From Gallionella sp. UBA4121 (GTDB lineage Bacteria > Pseudomonadota > Gammaproteobacteria > Burkholderiales > Gallionellaceae), in NCBI GenBank assembly GCA_002381565.1, contig DFWZ01000053.1, positions 1 to 12,141 on the forward strand: a stretch of 12,141 bases of DNA, in the 5' to 3' direction. This document shows positions 7,230 through 12,141 of the stretch, piece by piece (position 1 is the first letter of the stretch; every line of letters starts with the position of its first letter). Position numbers and translations under genes: made by a program. Under the pieces are notes generated by a model. The model made no database searches and was not told the DNA's origin. It saw only the letters and a program-made list of their open reading frames with translations.

Positions 7230-8474
7230 TCAGCCATTTAAAGCCTTAACCACCTCAGCCAACTCCACCCTACGTAAAATCACGATTTCCGGTGGTTGAG
7301 ATATTTTTTGTGCTTCGATCACCACAGCAAACCGTATCAGCTCGCCTGATTCATATTCAAACCGAAGAAAACATGCGCGTCTTTTACGTATCACTTTATC
7401 GGCATTGCTGCAGCTTGTCACTGGATCAATCACGCCATCCTCATCAACCAGCCTTGGCAATGGAAATACCGGCGCGGAAGACCCAGGGGCGAGCATCACC
7501 TTGGCAAATACCGGCATTTTGAATTCCGCTTTTAGCAAACGTTCCATCGCCATTTTAATGCCGCACGTAACAAAGCTGGGCAGTTTTAGTTTACCTGGTT
7601 CATACCCGCGCTCGACACCGGCATGAACAATATCCGTCTCGCGCCCTTGTCCGCTGTGCCCACCTTCTCCGAACGCGACTTGCTCGATAGAACCGTCTGC
7701 ATGTTTCATAAACACGCCGGATGTGCCGACATTATCCAGTTTTTCAAGCCAAATTGATTTGTGGCTCAAGTCAGGAAATTTGGCGGCGCCAAATATCTTG
7801 CGCGTGGCACCGCTCTTCTTCGCATCCGGATCATAATCGGAAACAGTCGGCTTACCGGCATCGCTTTTTCTTGTCCACTGCCCAGCACCGTTGCCACCGC
7901 CGTCCCCCGCCGTCTTTGTGGTCGCCCGCTGCGCTTTGAAGGCATCTACCTCATACGAGAGAGTTTCAAACGGAAATCGGTGTGAACAGGAATTTATGCG
8001 GTACACGACGAACGTTGAATTCGGCTCTCCGGCGAACGACAGCCACCGGCCGCTGACTTGCAAAGTAGTGTGCCCCGTAAAAGGGAAGCCCGTATAGGGA
8101 TAGGCTGTGCGCTTTTGGCTAGTCGCTGTTATACATGATGCGCAGATGCCGGCTGCCGATCGCCAAGCTTCTCTACTTAAGGCGATGCGACCAATATCCG
8201 ACGCTGACGCACCGGATATTCTGCTCGCCAGTTTAATATGCAAGTGCTTGGTGGCTGGATCGAACGATTTTTCGCTCCACAGCATTTCTTCTCGCAACGG
8301 CCCGGTAAAAAGCTTGTGCAGCAGGTTGCTCGATGAGCCGAAGTAGAAACGGATGAGCTCCATGCACGGCACGATCAGACGGTTTCCGCCTGTCATGGAC
8401 ACGCAGACGCAGTACGATTGAGTCGCACCGCGATGCCAGCGATGCTCGTTCAACGGCAACAGAAAACTAGCCAA
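7230..8474 (-). CDS. 5'-truncated protein, possibly TnsE C-terminal-domain family
   Basis: The open frame of 414 codons has no good start; its first in-frame candidate is a TTG at 8474, in sequence antisense to another reading frame. Coding character is already clear at LPLNEHRWHRG and CVCVSMTGGNRLIVPCMELIRFYF, so homology probably continued upstream and the N-terminal part appears lost near 8455-8475. The remaining layout is an N-terminal block (IVPCMELIRFYFGSSSNLL; GFPFTGHTTLQ; VVYRINSCSHRFPF), a Gly/Ser-rich linker, and a C-terminal alpha/beta domain from LKLPSFVTCGIKMAMERLL to the end. The arrangement recalls TnsE, the Tn7 protein directing transposition to replicating DNA, especially LELARSLF-like and FDELLSILK-like segments (from memory; not aligned). 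The Tn7-like ends support this reading. It is probably a remnant. An unrelated island protein is the alternative. Confidence 0.45.
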   Translation of the reverse strand: MASFLLPLNEHRWHRGATQSYCVCVSMTGGNRLIVPCMELIRFYFGSSSNLLHKLFTGPLREEMLWSEKSFDPATKHLHIKLASRISGASASDIGRIALSREAWRSAAGICASCITATSQKRTAYPYTGFPFTGHTTLQVSGRWLSFAGEPNSTFVVYRINSCSHRFPFETLSYEVDAFKAQRATTKTAGDGGGNGAGQWTRKSDAGKPTVSDYDPDAKKSGATRKIFGAAKFPDLSHKSIWLEKLDNVGTSGVFMKHADGSIEQVAFGEGGHSGQGRETDIVHAGVERGYEPGKLKLPSFVTCGIKMAMERLLKAEFKMPVFAKVMLAPGSSAPVFPLPRLVDEDGVIDPVTSCSNADKVIRKRRACFLRFEYESGELIRFAVVIEAQKISQPPEIVILRRVELAEVVKALNG

Positions 8475-8690
8475 GATGTTTTGAAGGCGGCTGGATTCTC
8501 TTGCGATGATGAGCTTGAGATAGCCGCCTCGTCTGGCGAAATTGCAATTCGTCGCGCCAATATTCGTCTGGTTGTTGAGTTCACAAAGGCCGAGGCCGAT
8601 GCGCTTGCGAGTGATGAAATGGCGACCAAAGCTAGCAAATCTGCGCTGGCGAAAGTCAGAAAATTAACAGAGGAAAGCAAGGAGCAAAAC
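8475..8690 (+). pseudogene. In-frame gene fragment fused upstream of the methyltransferase frame
   Basis: The plus-strand frame is open from a TTG at 8418 (first ATG at 8433) straight into the methyltransferase, without a stop. The part after about 8475 reads as plausible protein: DVLKAAGFSCDDELEIAASS, then EIAIRRANIRLVVEF and an Ala/Lys-rich helix. The opening resembles the SpoVT/AbrB (MazE-like) strand pattern, but this is weak. Bases before about 8470 are instead antisense to the truncated gene at 7230-8474. The strong ribosome-binding site at 8679-8684 argues that the methyltransferase starts at 8691, which makes this a leftover fragment rather than a domain. A fused 330-residue protein cannot be excluded. 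Confidence 0.35.
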
Positions 8691-9419
8691 ATGCAAATAA
8701 ACCCAGTGCTAAGCAACCCAGAACAATATTCGCAACTTTGGAAGAAAGAATCCGAGCATCTTGAGTCGCATGGCATTTATGAATTGCTATCAAAAATAAC
8801 ACCCATGGGGAATATTCTTGAATTCGGCTGCGGTATTGGGAAGGGGACACACCACTTATCGATTAATCGCAATATTTTGTCCTTAGATAGCAACGAAACT
8901 TTAATTAATGAGGCCAACAGGTATCTTGATAGCATTGGGGCAAGCCGAACAATATATAAGTGCGATTTTTTTGAACTTACTGCAGACGACAAAAAAATTA
9001 TTAAGGAGTTTTTGCCAGCGGTGATTGTTGGGTGGTTTATCGGCTCTCATGGCGAGGATATATTCAAACACGCGCAAGAGGAGCCAAACGCAATAACAAA
9101 GTCAAAGTTATACCGAGAAAAAATAGAAGATATCATCGTGTCACCTGATGTGTGTTTAGCATCTGTTGAGTATATTCACTTAGTAAATCGCGGCGGTCGA
9201 GTCGTTGGCTTTACTGAAGCTCAGTGCTTCAATGAAACTAAAAAAGACTACGATTCTTATGTTTTTAGGAGCATCGGGTTCGAGGTCGTTGAAGTAAAGA
9301 ATATTGACTGGCCTAGAGAAGGTAGCGAATTTATATACGGTCAAGCCCACAACCCGAACTTGGCTAAAGGAGAAACTGTTCCCACAATTACCTCCATACT
9401 TGCAAAAAGAATCAAGTAA
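8691..9419 (+). CDS. Class I SAM-dependent methyltransferase
   Basis: This 242-aa protein has a Rossmann-fold methyltransferase core. Motif I is ILEFGCGIGKG (residues 42-52), motif II ends in the acidic D66 (NILSLDSNE), which would bind the ribose hydroxyls, and a CDFFEL segment follows around residue 90. The substrate is unknown: no NPPY/DPPY DNA-methylase motif is present, and VIVGWFIGSH occupies the motif IV position. The start is the ATG with AAGGAG six bases upstream (8679-8684); the frame stays open 91 codons further, but without another ribosome-binding site. The gene is noticeably AT-rich compared with the lip operon, a sign of separate acquisition. A small helical protein follows 62 bp downstream. 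Confidence 0.75.
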   Translation: MQINPVLSNPEQYSQLWKKESEHLESHGIYELLSKITPMGNILEFGCGIGKGTHHLSINRNILSLDSNETLINEANRYLDSIGASRTIYKCDFFELTADDKKIIKEFLPAVIVGWFIGSHGEDIFKHAQEEPNAITKSKLYREKIEDIIVSPDVCLASVEYIHLVNRGGRVVGFTEAQCFNETKKDYDSYVFRSIGFEVVEVKNIDWPREGSEFIYGQAHNPNLAKGETVPTITSILAKRIK

Positions 9420-9457
9420 CTCATCATTCAACACGTACTGGCGTATTGAATGATGAG
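9420..9457. other. 12-bp perfect hairpin after the methyltransferase gene
   Basis: CTCATCATTCAA (9420-9431) and TTGAATGATGAG (9446-9457) are exact complements around a 14-base loop, starting at the base after the methyltransferase stop. No T-run follows, so it is not a standard intrinsic terminator. It may attenuate transcription, protect mRNA 3' ends, or bind a protein. Confidence 0.6.
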
Positions 9458-9481
9458 CAACCTAACGTAAAAAGGAAAAGA

Positions 9482-9799
9482 ATGTCTGACGAAACATTAA
9501 GCCCTAAGCAGATGGATGAAGCCATTGAAAGAGCCGAGGCTGACACGCAAGCAGCTTTAGCGCACCGAGCAAGATGTAACGAACAATATGCGGCATCAGT
9601 TGAGCGAGTGTGTGCGATTACAAATCAAGACGTAATCGCCGCATTTAACTCGCTTGGTGGAGTTGCCAATCAAGTTCAGGCTTTACGAGGCGAACTTGAA
9701 AAAAGGATGGCTTCAGATGCTGCCGTCATTGCGATCAATAATGCACTCGCAGATGGAGTGCTGGCTATGGATGCTCTCGGTTCAGTGCGCAAACCGTAG
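9482..9799 (+). CDS. Small hypothetical helical protein
   Basis: This 105-aa protein is of unrecognised family. The ATG at 9482 is chosen because AAGGAA lies six bases upstream; an in-frame TTG at 9446 would start within the hairpin. Composition is rich in Ala, Glu, Gln and Arg (EAIERAEADTQAALAHRARC; VQALRGELEKRM), pointing to long alpha helices or a coiled coil, with no signal peptide or membrane segment. It follows the methyltransferase in the same direction and is the last gene before the right transposon end. Function cannot be inferred; phage-tail-associated or regulatory accessory proteins of similar composition are common. Confidence 0.55.
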   Translation: MSDETLSPKQMDEAIERAEADTQAALAHRARCNEQYAASVERVCAITNQDVIAAFNSLGGVANQVQALRGELEKRMASDAAVIAINNALADGVLAMDALGSVRKP

Positions 9800-9854
9800 G
9801 AAAGGATAGTATAGTATTGTCAAGCCAGTTGCACAAAGGCATGTTTATTACAAC

Positions 9855-9947
9855 TCATTTGCCTATAACGATGTACTGTAGTTGCAAATTGCGATGTAAA
9901 AATCACGTTTTTAACGTGTTCAGTTGCATTTAGCGATGTAAATTACA
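9855..9947 (-). repeat. Right transposon end with inward 20-bp repeats
   Basis: Read on the minus strand from 9947: TGTAATTT, then the unit ACATCGCTAAATGCAACTGA (9939-9920), a degenerate palindromic unit (9919-9898), ACATCGCAATTTGCAACTAC (9897-9878) and ACATCGTTATAGGCAAATGA (9874-9855). Units are the same 20-bp repeat as at the left end but inverted and less regularly spaced. The left/right asymmetry is typical of Tn7-like ends. Confidence 0.83.
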
Positions 9948-9952
9948 GTTAA
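9948..9952. repeat. Target-site duplication, right copy (GTTAA)
   Basis: This directly follows the terminal ACA and matches 3860-3864. Confidence 0.8.
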
Positions 9953-9974
9953 TTCCATCGCTGATCGCGGCTGA
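9948..9974 (+). pseudogene. Displaced original 3' end of lipA
   Basis: In the lipA frame this stretch reads V-N-S-I-A-D-R-G-stop, with TGA at 9972-9974. It parallels the V-N-S-I-D-K-R-N-stop now read from the element at 3866-3892. Joining 3859 to 9948 recreates an uninterrupted lipA ending. The remaining gap to 10026 holds only a weak inverted repeat, ATCCCT (9984-9989) with AGGGAT (10017-10022), possibly part of the former lipA terminator. Confidence 0.8.
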
Positions 9975-10026
9975 GATGTGGCGATCCCTCGTTACAGGAA
10001 GCTCAGCTTTGCGTTCAGGGATTTAG

Positions 10027-10485
10027 TCAGACTACAGCTGGCGAGGTGTGGTGCCCGTGTGTTGGCACAACGAAGACCGGGCACTCGGATTTACGAAGAA
10101 CCGCCTCGCTCACACAGCCTGCCATAAGCCGGTGTATTGCACCTCGTCCATGAGAACCTAAAACAATCATATCCACATCGAGCTTGGATGCCTCCTTCAG
10201 AATGCATTCCACCGTTGCACCCTGAACAAGAAGGGCGGTTGTCTCCAAACCAGCCTTACGCAATCGCTCTGCGAATGCCTGGAGCTGGCGATGTTCGCTG
10301 TGAAACATTTCCGAACGAAAGTCCCGGATATATTTTGGACCAATTTTGAATCCAACAAAGTCTGGTTCAGGTTCCGCGACATGAAGCAGCCACAGCCTCG
10401 CTGAAAGTGCAAGGGCGACATCTTCGACCGTTTTCATAAACTTTTCTGTGGCTTCAGAAAAGTCCACACTCACTAAAATCTTCAT
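10027..10485 (-). CDS. Universal stress protein, UspA family
   Basis: This single-domain 152-aa Usp protein is a cytoplasmic nucleotide-binding stress protein. It opens MKILVSVDFSEAT, with D8 at the adenine-contacting position, and has the phosphate-binding loop GSHGRGAIHRLMAGC (residues 110-124). That fits G-2X-G-9X-G(S/T) of the ATP-binding class except that the last position is Cys instead of Ser or Thr. The C-terminal strand (ECPVFVVPT) is standard; the tail THGHHTSPAVV is His-rich. An AGAGGGG sequence lies just before the ATG. An upstream TTGATA/TATAGC pair on the minus strand (10543-10517) has only 15-bp spacing and is a weak promoter candidate. It is transcribed toward the transposon and is not part of the lip operon. 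Confidence 0.92.
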   Translation of the reverse strand: MKILVSVDFSEATEKFMKTVEDVALALSARLWLLHVAEPEPDFVGFKIGPKYIRDFRSEMFHSEHRQLQAFAERLRKAGLETTALLVQGATVECILKEASKLDVDMIVLGSHGRGAIHRLMAGCVSEAVLRKSECPVFVVPTHGHHTSPAVV

Positions 10486-10765
10486 ATCCCCTCTCGATCA
10501 GTTGCGTACCAAGCAGGCTATAAATGTCATGTACCTGTATCAAGTTGAATGACCAATCAACGGTTCTGGCAGGTTTTGACGATACATGTTTTAATCAAGG
10601 TAGCGATATAGGCGAATACTGATTTTTCTATCAGTAAAATACGGGTGGTTTTGGATATTTCCTTAAAATACGACTGTCGGCAAGCAGCCCTCACCCATAA
10701 CTGCTATCGTTAAAAGTCTTCGCATACCCGCTCTCAACCGCCGGGGGAACAGGCTTATCAATCAG
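10486..10765. other. Intergenic gap between usp and the permease gene
   Basis: No gene is seen in these 280 bases. The only structure is a 7-bp hairpin, TACTGAT (10617-10623) with ATCAGTA (10630-10636), loop TTTTCT; it could be a weak terminator for the minus-strand permease gene but lacks a convincing T-run on that strand. Confidence 0.35.
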
Positions 10766-11680
10766 TTACTCCCGTTTGCTGGTCAAACTGACGATGAGCA
10801 CACCCGCCAGCACCAGCGCCGAACCTGCGATTTGCAGCATCGACACGTTCTCATGCAAAAACAGATACGCCATATAGATCGTGCTGACAGGCCCGATCGA
10901 ACCGATCAGCGATGCACTGCCTGAACCGACGCGGCGTATCGCGTAGGACAGTAAAAACACCGGCAGCACTGTCGAGAAAATCGCCATGGCAATCGACAAC
11001 TCGTACACACGAACTGGCAAATTGAGCGCACTCATCGGGCGCATAACGACAAATTGCAGCAAGCTGGCCGCACTTGCTACCATCATCGCGTAGGCGGTGA
11101 AACGGGTCGTGCCGATGCGCCTCACCGCATGCCCCACACCCACCAGATAAGACGAGTACGACAGTGTGCTCAAAAACACCAGCAGAGAGCCAAACACGAC
11201 ACTCCCGTCCTGCTTTACGCCGACATCATGCAGAAATACCAGCGCAATTCCTGCATAGCTCAAGGCCATCGCGGCGATTACTTTTTTGCCGATAGCGCGC
11301 CGGTAGATCAATGCCGAGAGGATCACAGTCATGGTCGGATAAAGGAACAGAATCAGGCGTTCCAAGCCTGCCGAGATGAATTGCAGGCCGAGAAAATCAA
11401 GCAGACTGGACAGGTAGTAGCCGATCAAACCCAGCCCCAGCACCAGCAGCCGGTCATGCAAATTCAATGGCTCTGGGTGTTGGCGCCTGATCCACAGGGC
11501 TACGCCGATGAAAAACAGCACAGAGAACGCCATGCGCAGCGCCAGCAGCGTGATCGCATCCACGCCATCGAGATAGGCCAGCTTGACCAGGATCGCCTTG
11601 CCTGAAAAGCCCACCGCCGCGAGCAGTGCAAAAATGACGCCAGTGAGCGCATCCCGATTTACCAAGCTGTTTGTCTTCAT
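10766..11680 (-). CDS. EamA/DMT-family permease
   Basis: This protein has about ten hydrophobic segments arranged as two EamA repeats, as in drug/metabolite exporters of the inner membrane. Segments are visible from VIFALLAAVGFSGKAILV through ALTLL-like and LLVLGLGLIGYYLSSLLDF to the final ILIVSL. The LILFLYPTMTVILSALI segment and the second-repeat LIGSIGPVSTIYMAYLFLHE follow the family P/E pattern. The start is set at ATG 11680 (MKTNSLVNRD), giving 304 aa, the usual family length. An ATG at 11710 with GGA upstream would add ten residues. The frame stays open up to 11914, but that extension has no membrane or family character. The substrate cannot be told from sequence. A perfect palindrome lies upstream at 11736-11774. 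Confidence 0.88.
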   Translation of the reverse strand: MKTNSLVNRDALTGVIFALLAAVGFSGKAILVKLAYLDGVDAITLLALRMAFSVLFFIGVALWIRRQHPEPLNLHDRLLVLGLGLIGYYLSSLLDFLGLQFISAGLERLILFLYPTMTVILSALIYRRAIGKKVIAAMALSYAGIALVFLHDVGVKQDGSVVFGSLLVFLSTLSYSSYLVGVGHAVRRIGTTRFTAYAMMVASAASLLQFVVMRPMSALNLPVRVYELSIAMAIFSTVLPVFLLSYAIRRVGSGSASLIGSIGPVSTIYMAYLFLHENVSMLQIAGSALVLAGVLIVSLTSKRE

Positions 11681-11735
11681 GTTCTGTCTGTTCAGTATCA
11701 GCGTTGCCATGATTATCCATGCAAAATCACTGCAT

Positions 11736-11774
11736 CTTGCAGCAGTATCCTCAAAAAAAACACACTGCTGCAAG
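11736..11774. promoter_or_regulatory. 11-bp perfect inverted repeat upstream of the permease gene
   Basis: CTTGCAGCAGT (11736-11746) and ACTGCTGCAAG (11764-11774) are exact complements around a 17-base loop that contains an A8 run (T8 on the permease strand). It sits 56 bp upstream of the ATG at 11680, or 26 bp upstream of the ATG at 11710. It may be an operator or a 5' leader hairpin of the minus-strand transcript. Confidence 0.45.
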
Positions 11775-11950
11775 CCACTCCGAAGACATTTTGAATTTTG
11801 AGCGCCTTTAAACTCCAAAAAATTGTTCGGCGCATTTTTTGGCTTGACCGGCCCGGGTAGGGGCGGATAGTCTGTCGAAGGTTTCTGGATAGTTATTTCA
11901 GACCTTTCAATCACTGGGAAATAAAAATTAAGGATATTATTTTAACTGTA

Positions 11951-12141
11951 ATGGCAGTCGCCAGCCTGGCTTGCACATCTAGCGCATTTTCCGGTGACGA
12001 CGGCTGGTATGTTATGGGTGCGCTTGGGCAAACCATCTCCAATCATGGCAAGTCGATACGCGACAATACGCTGGCAGCGATTGGCAGGACTGGATTTTCA
12101 TCCAGTTTTAGCAAACCTGCCGTATACAATCTGGATGTTGG
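11951..12141 (+). CDS. Outer-membrane beta-barrel protein, 3' partial, start uncertain
   Basis: The frame reads MAVASLACTSSAFSGDDGWY and then VMGALGQTISN, running off the window end. GWYVxGALGQ after a signal-like segment is typical of small OmpA-like or opacity-type beta barrels of proteobacteria. The hydrophobic stretch with SSAFSG fits a signal peptide cleavage region. With ATG 11951 the signal would lack its basic N-region. In frame upstream, residues KIKDIILTV would complete a normal signal peptide, but the codon at the expected start (11921) is ATA, not ATG. Either a rare ATA or ATT start, a point mutation, or a sequencing error is possible. It is divergent from the permease gene. Confidence 0.55.
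   Translation, partial: MAVASLACTSSAFSGDDGWYVMGALGQTISNHGKSIRDNTLAAIGRTGFSSSFSKPAVYNLDV

Larger units (their letters stand above)
3865..9947. mobile_element. Tn7-like, apparently non-autonomous transposon inserted in lipA
   Basis: The ends were identified directly from sequence: terminal TGT at 3865 and ACA at 9947, flanking 5-bp GTTAA repeats, 31-bp terminal inverted repeats matching at 26 of 31 positions, and multiple 20-bp repeats pointing inward at each end. Tn7-like elements, including CRISPR-associated ones, have TGT/ACA termini, arrays of about 20-22-bp TnsB sites and 5-bp target duplications. The interior carries five cargo genes or remnants and no recognisable TnsA, TnsB, TnsC, TniQ, tyrosine or serine recombinase. 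Mobilisation would need proteins from elsewhere, unless the minus-strand protein at 7230-8474 (possibly TnsE-like) is a remnant of its own machinery. Base composition changes inside, with the 8680-9470 stretch visibly AT-rich, so the cargo has more than one origin. Confidence 0.82.

Noticed and set aside
8418..9419. Methyltransferase starting at the TTG at 8418 as a 333-aa protein
   Set aside because: A strong AAGGAG site six bases before ATG 8691 and the chimeric nature of the upstream codons favour the shorter protein.
9420..9470. Integron cassette attC site after the methyltransferase
   Set aside because: An ACCTAAC-like sequence occurs at 9460-9466, but it lies beyond the hairpin rather than at its base, no GTTRRRY partner is correctly placed, and no integron integrase is seen.
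3866..9960. Tyrosine-recombinase island with a 13-bp attachment core
   Set aside because: Not fully excluded, but TGT/ACA ends, 5-bp duplication, 26/31 terminal inverted repeats and inward repeat arrays fit a DDE transposon better, and no integrase gene exists in the element.
10517..10543. Sigma-70 promoter for the universal stress protein
   Set aside because: TTGATA and TATAGC are present on the minus strand but spaced by 15 bases; too weak to list as a feature.
11054..11605. 183-aa plus-strand open frame
   Set aside because: It is antisense to the permease gene, with His/Gln-rich composition typical of a shadow of hydrophobic codons.
10766..11914. Permease of 382 residues starting at 11914
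   Set aside because: The first 78 residues lack hydrophobic segments or family resemblance and overlap the upstream palindrome; ATG 11680 gives the normal family length.

Overview
The window looks like a betaproteobacterial chromosome (inference; the Nitrosomonadales/Gallionellaceae type fits best). The basis is the tightly packed gene order dacC - D-amino-acid aminotransferase - DUF493 (ybeD) - lipB - lipA, moderately GC-rich coding sequence, and family resemblance by eye. No tRNA, rRNA or CRISPR array is visible.

Region 1 (1-3892, + strand) is one probable operon. It holds the 3' part of a D,D-carboxypeptidase, a class IV D-amino-acid transaminase with the Y31/R98/H100 carboxylate trap, DUF493, octanoyltransferase LipB and lipoyl synthase LipA. 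Stops and starts overlap at dat/ybeD, ybeD/lipB and lipB/lipA. The N-terminus of lipB carries an in-frame palindromic insertion of about 90 bp, giving roughly 36 residues more than E. coli LipB before the conserved domain.

Region 2 (3865-9947) is the main discovery: a discrete 6083-bp element inserted into the last codons of lipA. It starts with TGT, ends with ACA, and is flanked by a 5-bp direct repeat, GTTAA. Its outer 31 bp match in inverted orientation at 26 of 31 positions. Both ends carry arrays of a 20-bp repeat (ACATCGMTAAWTGCAACTGA) in opposite orientation. This is the architecture of Tn7-like (TnsB-type) transposon ends. The element supplies a new C-terminus and stop for LipA, and the displaced original lipA end survives at 9948-9974. 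No transposase or integrase gene is recognisable inside. The cargo is a 500-aa protein with a possible PD-(D/E)XK-like core and a DUF3800 protein (both minus strand), a 5'-truncated protein that may belong to the TnsE C-terminal-domain family (minus), a class I SAM methyltransferase and a small helical protein (both plus). The element therefore reads as a non-autonomous, trans-mobilised or decayed Tn7-like transposon carrying a candidate defence module.

Region 3 (9975-12141) returns to ordinary chromosome: a universal stress protein and an EamA-family permease, both on the minus strand, and on the plus strand the beginning of a small outer-membrane beta-barrel protein whose start codon is unclear.

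All assignments come from reading motifs and repeats by eye. The element boundaries are the firmest new result. The TnsE and nuclease assignments are tentative.
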